NCBI GenBank assembly: GCA_025363495.1
Contig: JANYDR010000489.1
Span: forward strand, 1-5,788
Length of the DNA stretch: 5,788 bases
Reading direction: 5' to 3'
Source: Cyclobacteriaceae bacterium
GTDB lineage: Bacteria; Bacteroidota; Bacteroidia; Cytophagales; Cyclobacteriaceae
In this document: in pieces, positions 1 to 5,098 of the stretch
How positions within the stretch are numbered: the stretch's first letter is position 1
Layout of the letters: each line of letters begins with the position of its first letter
The notes under the pieces: model-generated
Database searches by the model: none
What the model was told of the DNA's origin: nothing
Seen by the model: the letters and a program-made list of their open reading frames with translations, nothing else
Program-made: the position numbers and the translations under genes

Positions 1-98
1 TAAGCCGCTCGACTTCATTGCGAAAAATAAAGGCACCAATAATAAAGTGTAGGGTAAGACTTTTGAAAATAGTATTTATCAAATTTCCGGATACACAC

Positions 99-125
99 TC
101 TCCATTTTGGAGACGGCCGGGGTGA
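99..125. repeat. Small hairpin with GC-rich tail, resembling a Bacteroidota intergenic repeat
   Basis: TCTCCA (99-104) and TGGAGA (108-113) form a perfect 6-bp stem around a TTT loop. The stem is followed by a G-rich tail, ACGGCCGGGGTGAGG (about 113-127), that stands out from its AT-rich surroundings. The pattern of a CTCC...GGAG hairpin followed by GGCCGGGGTGAGG resembles short repeats that I recall as common between genes in Bacteroidota. That is a recollection; only one copy is present here, so repetition cannot be shown. It could instead be the terminator of a gene to the left, although no T-tract follows the stem. Confidence 0.35.
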
Positions 126-227
126 GGAAAAATGACAGCGCTAATAAACCTAGCATTGCCTCATTATGGCGCGCCACCCTGGCCACAAATAATTACCGAA
201 AAGTCCTTTTCCATCTGTTACTAAATT

Positions 228-253
228 GTTACCTTAAGGTTAACATTCCTTAA
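228..253. promoter_or_regulatory. Palindrome cluster upstream of the secreted-protein gene
   Basis: The perfect 8-bp palindrome CCTTAAGG (232-239) is flanked by GTTA (228-231) and TAAC (241-244), extending the symmetry with one unpaired T at 240. CCTTAA occurs again at 248-253, forming an alternative inverted repeat with TTAAGG (234-239). The cluster ends 6 bases before the ATG at 260, so in RNA it would be a hairpin close to the ribosome-binding region, and in DNA it could be a protein-binding site. The function is unknown. AT-rich sequence makes short symmetries common, so confidence is low. Confidence 0.2.
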
Positions 254-259
254 CATGAG

Positions 260-820
260 ATGAAAAAGTTGATTTTTATAGCTTTTTACCTGGTTTCAAT
301 TCATGTTGCAGCGCAGAATGAGTTATGGTATCCGGGGGCAGTTGTTACAGTGGCGGATGAAGTCATTGTTGGCGAAATCTTACTTCATCCACAGTATGAT
401 TTACTGGTAATCAGACAAGGTGATTCCAGATTAGTGCTCACGGCGAGTAAGCTTAAGTCGATCAGATACTTTGACGAGGGCAGCAACATCAATAGAAAGT
501 TCGTTGTGCTATCGGACAATCAAAATCAAAGAGAGCGGAAGATTTATGAGGTCATTCTATTCGGGGCAGTCCCCGTTCTTCGAAGGGCTAAGAATACATT
601 TACTGTGACCTCTTCCAATGCTGATGGTTATAATTATTATTTCGTTCGCGATGAGAAAATAAGGAGCGTTAGAAAATTCAGAAGTAATCTATATCCTGAC
701 ATAAAAAAATTTCTGAAGAATGAAGAGAGAATACTTCATTTAAATCCTAATCACACGGCTGACGCGATTCGATTTATTGAATTGTACAATCAGTTTTCCA
801 GTATAATGGCTTTAAGATAG
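260..820 (+). CDS. Hypothetical secreted or periplasmic protein, 186 aa
   Basis: I do not recognise this protein. It begins with a clear signal peptide: lysines at 2-3, a hydrophobic stretch at 4-14, and a probable cleavage site after V16-A17-A18, leaving Q19 as the first mature residue. Glutamine at +1 is typical of exported Bacteroidota proteins. There is no lipobox cysteine and no further membrane segment, so a soluble periplasmic or extracellular protein is expected. The first half of the mature part reads as short beta-strands (about residues 28-70: AVVTVADEVIVGEILL, YDLLVIRQ, SRLVLTA). A charged middle follows with a second strand-like stretch (YEVILFGAVPVLRRA, about 96-110). The C-terminal 40 residues are helical-looking, with many lysines and acidic residues (DIKKFLKNEER). 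No catalytic motif is visible. The start is the first ATG before the signal peptide; upstream RBS evidence is poor. It converges with the minus-strand gene ending at 1088. Function unknown; it is a real gene on the strength of the signal peptide and full-length open frame. Confidence 0.85.
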   Translation: MKKLIFIAFYLVSIHVAAQNELWYPGAVVTVADEVIVGEILLHPQYDLLVIRQGDSRLVLTASKLKSIRYFDEGSNINRKFVVLSDNQNQRERKIYEVILFGAVPVLRRAKNTFTVTSSNADGYNYYFVRDEKIRSVRKFRSNLYPDIKKFLKNEERILHLNPNHTADAIRFIELYNQFSSIMALR

Positions 821-884
821 AGTATTAAAATAGATTAGATAAATTTCCTACAGACTCTAAGACCCTGCTTGATAAAACTATATT

Positions 885-919
885 TCTAACTAATAAGAAT
901 ATCGTTTCTCTAACTAATA
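885..919. repeat. 11-bp direct repeat, 24-bp period
   Basis: TCTAACTAATA occurs perfectly at 885-895 and 909-919, each preceded by a T-rich TTTC or TTTCTC context. It lies between the end of the secreted-protein gene and the inverted-repeat element starting at 923. Two copies only. It may be a small local duplication or part of the boundary of the adjacent repeat. Confidence 0.5.
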
Positions 920-922
920 CAC

Positions 923-1003
923 TTAACCACAAAGATCGCAAAGAATGCCGAAGGCATTAACTCAGCGACCTTTGCGTCTTCTCTTCGTGTACTTTGCGGT
1001 TAA
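923..1003. repeat. Nested inverted-repeat element between convergent genes
   Basis: The outer arms are TTAACCACAAAG (923-934) and CTTTGCGGTTAA (992-1003), complementary at 11 of 12 positions. Inside them CGCAAAG (937-943) and CTTTGCG (970-976) are perfectly complementary. At the core AATGCC (944-949) and GGCATT (953-958) form a perfect 6-bp stem around GAA. The element can therefore fold into a hairpin with internal asymmetric loops. CTTTGCG occurs three times in variant form (970, 992 and, inverted, 937). Sequences of the style AACCACAAAG...CTTTGCGGTTAA are, to my recollection, widespread intergenic repeats in Bacteroidota and some other phyla; copy number cannot be checked here. The position between two converging genes (ends 820 and 1088) suggests a bidirectional transcription terminator or a REP-like non-coding element. 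No transposase or target-site duplication is visible. Confidence 0.7.
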
Positions 1004-1030
1004 CATGCCGCCGGATGGCTCCGCCTCGCC

Positions 1031-1077
1031 CGCACATCTGTGAGATCTGTGGGAAATGTATTCCTGGAAATGTATTC
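1031..1077. repeat. Two short tandem repeats next to the inverted-repeat element
   Basis: ATCTGTG occurs at 1036-1042 and 1045-1051 (9-bp period). GGAAATGTATTC occurs perfectly at 1052-1063 and 1066-1077 (14-bp period). Between the inverted-repeat element and these lies a GC-rich linker (1007-1033) that contrasts with the AT-rich flanks and contains a small CGGA...TCCG stem (1012-1023). The ATCTGTGAGATCTGTGGGAA style again recalls dispersed intergenic repeats of Bacteroidota, which is a recollection and not something shown here. The tract stops 10 bases before the stop codon of the minus-strand gene, so it forms the 3' flank of that gene. Confidence 0.6.
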
Positions 1078-1087
1078 TTCCAAATTC

Positions 1088-1513
1088 CTAATCCCTGCTT
1101 AATATCTTCTCATCCACCAGTACCCATTGCTGATTTTCATAATAGCAATTAAACGAAGCAAATAAATTATTATCTGCATCCTCTATGAACAATCTTCTGA
1201 AAGATGTTGGTATGATTTTAAACGAAGTCTTTTTTACTTCAGAAGCAACTGCGGCAGAAAGTTCGATCAAATTCATATAGCAGAGCTTGGACCAGTCAAA
1301 TTTTTGTAAATGAACAGTGCTTGTTTCGTACTGGATCCCATCAGCCGACATAACTACCGGTAGAAAACCTATGTTTTCACTTTGAAAATAAATTTCACAG
1401 AAGAAATTTGTGTAGCGTACTTCGTGAATGGGAATTTTTAAAAGACTTTCCAGCTTTAATTTTTCCCTTTCAAGATCCATATTCTTTATTAGCAAACCAC
1501 CGGCCGGAGTCAT
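1088..1513 (-). CDS. Hypothetical cytoplasmic protein, 141 aa (130 aa from an alternative start)
   Basis: I do not recognise this protein. It has no signal peptide, lipobox or membrane segment, so it is probably cytoplasmic. A charged, leucine-rich helix opens it (MDLEREKLKLESLLK, residues 12-26), followed by strand-like alternating stretches (FFCEIYFQ, IGFLPVVMS), a mid helix (LCYMNLIELSAAVASEV) and two more strand-like segments (SFRRLFIEDADNNLFASF and QQWVLVDEKIL) near the C-terminus. The overall look is a small alpha/beta fold. Three cysteines occur but are scattered, with no metal-binding spacing. The ATG at 1513 follows a purine-rich tract with AAGAAG ending 7 bases upstream and is preferred. 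The ATG at 1480 (Met12) would give a 130-residue protein starting at the charged helix and remains possible. It is transcribed away from the transporter gene, sharing a 189-bp upstream region with it, and its 3' end abuts the repeat tract at 1031-1077. No immunity, toxin or regulator family can be assigned. Confidence 0.72.
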   Translation of the reverse strand: MTPAGGLLIKNMDLEREKLKLESLLKIPIHEVRYTNFFCEIYFQSENIGFLPVVMSADGIQYETSTVHLQKFDWSKLCYMNLIELSAAVASEVKKTSFKIIPTSFRRLFIEDADNNLFASFNCYYENQQWVLVDEKILSRD

Positions 1514-1531
1514 TTATTTTCTTCTTTTTGC

Positions 1532-1571
1532 TGATTGAATACAATTATAGCAAACCAGTATTGTTCAATCA
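1532..1571. promoter_or_regulatory. Operator-like inverted repeat in the divergent intergenic region
   Basis: TGATTGAA (1532-1539) and TTCAATCA (1564-1571) are perfectly complementary 8-bp outer arms. CAAT (1542-1545) and ATTG (1560-1563) continue the symmetry after a 2-base insertion (TA, 1540-1541) in the left arm. The centres of the outer half-sites are 32 bp apart, about three helical turns. The dyad begins 19 bp upstream of the minus-strand ATG at 1513 and ends 132 bp before the transporter ATG, so it is better placed to control the minus-strand gene. It could bind a dimeric or tetrameric regulator, or fold as an RNA hairpin. No regulator gene is in the window. Confidence 0.35.
1542..1549 (-). 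promoter_or_regulatory. Possible promoter -7/-10 element for the minus-strand gene
   Basis: On the minus strand this reads TATAATTG, one base from the Bacteroidota consensus TAnnTTTG and containing TATAAT. It lies 28 bases upstream of the ATG at 1513, giving a plausible short leader. The upstream partner is poor: the nearest TTG (minus strand, at 1566-1568) is only 16 bases away rather than 19-21. It sits across the inner left arm of the dyad at 1532-1571, so a protein bound there would block it. Confidence 0.22.
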
Positions 1572-1653
1572 TTAAATGTTTATTACCAAGACGTTAAATC
1601 CTAATCTGGGAGTAACATAGATGTAAAGTTTTCAAAAAGTCATTTATTAGAAA

Positions 1654-1676
1654 AGGGTGGGAAGCCTTGCCACCTT
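1654..1676 (+). promoter_or_regulatory. GC-rich hairpin in the probable leader of the SusC-like gene
   Basis: GGTGG (1656-1660) pairs with CCACC (1670-1674), extended outward by a G-T wobble and an A-T pair (1655/1675, 1654/1676). After one G-G mismatch it extends inward by two A-T pairs (1662-1663 with 1667-1668) around a GCC loop. The structure ends 26 bases before the transporter ATG at 1703. It lies in an otherwise AT-rich region and has no T-tract after it, so it is not a classic terminator. A leader stem affecting message stability or translation is a reasonable inference. It also covers a TTG at 1667 that could be mistaken for the start codon. CCTTGC is directly repeated at 1665-1670 and 1673-1678. 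Confidence 0.35.
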
Positions 1677-1702
1677 GCGCGGCATTTAAACCACATAACC
1701 CT

Positions 1703-4700
1703 ATGCAAAAAATTCTACAGCTTTCAGGAGACGATCGACCAATTCTTAAATGGATTGCGCTTATCTTCTTCTCAGTATGCGTGTTATCGATGAACGCGCA
1801 GGCACAGCAAACGATTACTGGAAGAGTTACTTCCAGCGAAGATCAGGCTCCTTTACCAGGTGTGAATGTTCTGATTAAGGGAACATCCAATGGCACTATC
1901 ACTGATGTTGATGGAAACTACAGACTCACCGTGCCATCTGCTAATGATGTATTGGTATTTTCATTCGTTGGGTTTGTTACTCTGGAACAATCAATTGATA
2001 GTAGATCCATTATTGACATTGTTCTTCCGTCCGATGCCAAGCAATTGACAGAGGTAGTAGTAACTGCTCTTGGTATTAAGAAGGACGTGAAGAAGGTAGG
2101 TTTCGCGACACAAGATTTGCAGGGTAGTGAAATCACCAAAGCAAGAGAGCCAAATACTGTAAATTCTCTTTCTGGTAAAATTGCTGGTCTTTCCATAGGA
2201 GCTTCTCCGGAGTTATTGGGAAGACCCAATGTTGTTTTACGCGGAAATACCGATGTGCTTTTTGTTGTAAATGGAGTTCCTGTCAATTCTGATACCTGGA
2301 ACATTAGCGCTGATGATATTGAAACTTATACTGTATTAAAAGGACCAAACGCAGCAGCTCTTTATGGTTTCAGAGGTCAGAACGGTGCTATTGTTATTAC
2401 AACCAAGTCAGCAAAGAAGGCGGATGGCAGCGGCAAAAACTGGGCAATCGATGTTAACTCCAGTACGATGGTTGAGAGCGGATTTCTTGCTTTCCCAAAA
2501 AACAATGAAGAATACGGACGTGGTAACGTGTTTAAATATTCCTTCGGCGATGGCTTGTATGATTTCGGACCATCCTCAACGGTTGGAAATCAACGCTTGC
2601 CTGAATGGGGACCTCGTTTTGAAGGTCAACTGGTAAAGCAATATGATAGTCCTTATGATCCTACTACAAATACAAGGACTGCTACACCCTATACAGCCCG
2701 TGGAAAAAATAATCTTACGAATTTCCTGAATCCAGGATTGCTGTCAACAAACAATATCGCTTTCGCAGCAGCCGGTGATGGGTACGACGTAAGGGTATCA
2801 TACACTCACACGTTGCAAAACGGTCTTGTTCCCAATACCAAGCTCAACATGGACAATTTCAACATCAACACAGGATTTGACCTGACTAGCAAATTGAGAC
2901 TGGATGCCAACATCAATATGAATATTCAGCATACGCCGAACATTCCTGATGTAGCCTATGGTCCTAACAGTTACGTCTATATGTTTGGAGTATATGGATC
3001 TGACGACTATGATGTTCGTGATCTAAAAAATTATTACAAAGGCCCAATGGGCGTACCAGGATTACAGCAATATAATTTTGAATATGGACGTTTGAACAAT
3101 CCTTATTTTATGGCAAATGAATGGCTGAGAGGTCATAATAAGAATGACGTATATGCATCCATGAAATTTACATATAAAGTAAATAAGGATATCAATGTCA
3201 GTCTTCGTTCCCAGGTTACTGGTTGGAATCAGACACGGACTGAAAAAGTCCCTGCAGGCGTTGGTCTTAACACCTATCTCCCATGGTGGCAATTCGGCTG
3301 GTACGGAGATTACCGTGAGGACAAACGTAACTTATTAGAAAACAACACCGACGTTCTTGTAACCTACAATAAAACAGTTTCTGATTGGAGTATCAGTGCA
3401 TTAGCAGGTGCAAATGCGCGGATATTTAACTATAGCTCTTCATTCACTACTACCAAGGTATTATCTGTACCAGGAGTGTACAGCTTTAATAACTCGGCGG
3501 GCCCATTGATTGCGTATAACTATGGTTCCAACATGAATGTGTACAGCGGTTATTATAGTCTCGATTTTGGATATAAAAACTATTTCAGCATTGGAACCAC
3601 TGGACGGGTCGATAACCTTTCTACACTTCCAAAGGGTAATAGCACATTCTTCTACCCGTCAGCATCGATAAGCAGTGCGCTTACAGACTATATTAATCTT
3701 CCGGAAGCGATTAGTTTCCTGAAAGTCAGAGCATCCTATGCTGAAGTGAAATCCGGGCTTACTGCTTCCCAGGCCCCTTCAGCCTATCAATTGATAACTG
3801 GTAAATCATTAAACTCTGGTTTGCTTGGTTACGGCAGTGAGCTTTACACTTCATACGATGGTCCAAACTACGCTAATCAGAGTCAATACACTGCCGCAAC
3901 GTACTATAATGGTTCTAACTCCATTTCATATCCGAGCACGCTTGCTAATCCTAACGTTTCAGCATACAAGGTTGAATCTTATGAAGCTGGTGTTGACGTT
4001 CGCTTTCTTGAGAACAGGATTGGACTTGATGTAACCTATTTTATGAACCTGAATGGTCCTAGCATTACTCCGTTGGCCATTGATCCTGCTACTGGCTTTT
4101 ATTCCAAGAACCAGAATGCATTGACCACCCAAAAGAAGGGCTGGGAGATATCGTTGAAGGGTACGCCAGTGAAAGGTCAAAAGTTCAGATGGGATGTGTT
4201 AGCTAACTGGTCAACATTCAGAGAAACTCTTTACTCTATCGGCCAGGGATTACCATCTTATACTTTAAATGGACATAACTATGTAGTAGGAGATAGAATG
4301 GATGCATTTTATAGTACTGCGTTTATCCGCGATGGCCAGGGAAATGTTGTTTATAATTCAGCGGGCGCTCCGCTTCCTACTCCTGGTGGTGTAGCAAATA
4401 ATGCATTCCTTGGTAATCTTAATCCTGATTTTTCATTCGGGATAAATAACAAATTCAGTTATAAAGCATTCAGCTTCAGCTTCCAGTTTGACGGACGTAT
4501 TGGTGGTAAGATATATGACCGCGTATGGTACCAAATGATGAATGGTGGTACGGCACAGGAGACCGTTCAGGGTGCACTTGGAGACGCCAGACTTAAAGAA
4601 TGGCAGAGCACTAATAATGGAACAGTCGCACCAACTCCAGCCTATGTTGGACAGGGTGTCGTGATTACATCCGGAACCCCAGTCTTAAGCGGTGGAAAAA

Positions 4701-5071
4701 TTACGAATCTAAGCGAGCTTACTTTTGCACCAAATACTACTCCACAGACTGTTCAAAGTTATTTATCTTCTTCTGTAGGAGGTGCTTTTGATGAGGCATA
4801 CATGATTAGCAGATCATACGCAAAATTGCGCGAGGTGAACATCACCTATAATTTTCCTTTGACTGGAAAGAAAACTGTTTTCACAAAAGCATCGATTTCG
4901 CTGGTGGGTAGAAACCTGTTATACTTTGCTGAACGCAAGGATTTTGACATTGATCAATATGCAAGTGGTTATAATGCTCAATCACGTTCACTGACAGGTA
5001 CACCGGGAAGTGTGGACTTGTCTTCTCCTACAACCCGTCGTTTTGGTATCAACATCAACTTAGGGTTTTAA
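1703..5071 (+). CDS. SusC/RagA-family TonB-dependent outer-membrane transporter, 1122 aa
   Basis: This is the barrel half of a SusCD nutrient-uptake complex. It sits in the outer membrane and imports a ligand captured by its lipoprotein partner, powered by TonB-ExbBD. A signal peptide spans residues 1-34 (long n-region, hydrophobic 18-30, cleavage after A32-Q33-A34, mature start Q35). A carboxypeptidase-regulatory-like beta-sandwich covers about 37-110 (ITGRV, PLPGVNVLIKGT, TDVDGNYRL). The TonB-box-like LTEVVVTALG is at 115-124. The plug covers about 130-236 and includes SGKIAGL, LRGN, FVVNGVPV and the family signature (about 200-235: ISADDIETYTVLKG, AAALYGFRGQNGAIVITT). The barrel follows to the C-terminus, with RSYAKLREVNITYNFP (about 1037-1052), GRNL (1069-1072) and a terminal RRFGININLGF ending in Phe. 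The length is normal for the family. There is no secretin/TonB short N-terminal (STN) domain, so direct anti-sigma signalling is not expected. Start: an in-frame TTG at 1667 would add 12 residues, but it is inside a hairpin and precedes an unusual extension, so ATG 1703 is chosen. The substrate is not deducible. The susD-like gene starts 27 bases after the stop. Confidence 0.97.
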   Translation: MQKILQLSGDDRPILKWIALIFFSVCVLSMNAQAQQTITGRVTSSEDQAPLPGVNVLIKGTSNGTITDVDGNYRLTVPSANDVLVFSFVGFVTLEQSIDSRSIIDIVLPSDAKQLTEVVVTALGIKKDVKKVGFATQDLQGSEITKAREPNTVNSLSGKIAGLSIGASPELLGRPNVVLRGNTDVLFVVNGVPVNSDTWNISADDIETYTVLKGPNAAALYGFRGQNGAIVITTKSAKKADGSGKNWAIDVNSSTMVESGFLAFPKNNEEYGRGNVFKYSFGDGLYDFGPSSTVGNQRLPEWGPRFEGQLVKQYDSPYDPTTNTRTATPYTARGKNNLTNFLNPGLLSTNNIAFAAAGDGYDVRVSYTHTLQNGLVPNTKLNMDNFNINTGFDLTSKLRLDANINMNIQHTPNIPDVAYGPNSYVYMFGVYGSDDYDVRDLKNYYKGPMGVPGLQQYNFEYGRLNNPYFMANEWLRGHNKNDVYASMKFTYKVNKDINVSLRSQVTGWNQTRTEKVPAGVGLNTYLPWWQFGWYGDYREDKRNLLENNTDVLVTYNKTVSDWSISALAGANARIFNYSSSFTTTKVLSVPGVYSFNNSAGPLIAYNYGSNMNVYSGYYSLDFGYKNYFSIGTTGRVDNLSTLPKGNSTFFYPSASISSALTDYINLPEAISFLKVRASYAEVKSGLTASQAPSAYQLITGKSLNSGLLGYGSELYTSYDGPNYANQSQYTAATYYNGSNSISYPSTLANPNVSAYKVESYEAGVDVRFLENRIGLDVTYFMNLNGPSITPLAIDPATGFYSKNQNALTTQKKGWEISLKGTPVKGQKFRWDVLANWSTFRETLYSIGQGLPSYTLNGHNYVVGDRMDAFYSTAFIRDGQGNVVYNSAGAPLPTPGGVANNAFLGNLNPDFSFGINNKFSYKAFSFSFQFDGRIGGKIYDRVWYQMMNGGTAQETVQGALGDARLKEWQSTNNGTVAPTPAYVGQGVVITSGTPVLSGGKITNLSELTFAPNTTPQTVQSYLSSSVGGAFDEAYMISRSYAKLREVNITYNFPLTGKKTVFTKASISLVGRNLLYFAERKDFDIDQYASGYNAQSRSLTGTPGSVDLSSPTTRRFGININLGF

Positions 5072-5098
5072 TAACAATCATTTTAAGAAATGAATCAT

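Larger units (their letters stand above)
1..259. other. Left-edge intergenic region, no supported gene
   Basis: No coding region can be supported here. The only hint of an upstream gene is a 16-codon open stretch in frame 2 (2-52) ending in TAG, with a lysine- and asparagine-rich translation. It could be the tail of a protein starting outside the window but is too short to claim. A TAA also sits at 1-3. The stretch contains a hairpin (99-113), a perfect 10-bp palindrome TGGCGCGCCA (167-176) and a palindrome cluster just ahead of the first gene (228-253). I found no convincing Bacteroidota promoter (TTTG about 19 bases upstream of TAnnTTTG). Confidence 0.6.

Noticed and set aside
2..52. Tail of an upstream gene (16 codons then TAG)
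   Set aside because: Too short to distinguish from chance, with no recognisable motif; noted under the left-edge region only.
923..1077. CRISPR array or insertion sequence
   Set aside because: Repeats are too short and irregular, with no unique spacers of constant length, no transposase and no flanking target duplication.
1667..1702. TTG at 1667 as the start of the SusC-like gene, adding 12 residues
   Set aside because: The extension (PPCAAFKPHNP) precedes a normal signal peptide beginning at the ATG at 1703, and the TTG lies inside the loop side of a stable hairpin with no RBS before it.
1918..2304. 128-codon minus-strand open frame
   Set aside because: Entirely antisense to the plug-coding part of the SusC-like gene; composition and lack of features mark it as a shadow frame.
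2364..2636. 90-codon plus-strand open frame
   Set aside because: An alternative frame within the SusC-like gene, with no RBS and no recognisable protein character.
3062..3292. 76-codon minus-strand open frame
   Set aside because: Antisense to the barrel-coding part of the SusC-like gene; a shadow.
3825..4180. Two overlapping short frames (plus 3825-4034, minus 3959-4180)
   Set aside because: Both lie wholly inside the SusC-like gene in other frames and overlap each other.
5079..5092. CATTT/AAATG hairpin between the SusC- and SusD-like genes
   Set aside because: Only 5-6 AT-rich pairs with a TAAG loop; weak and easily due to chance, so not called as an attenuator.
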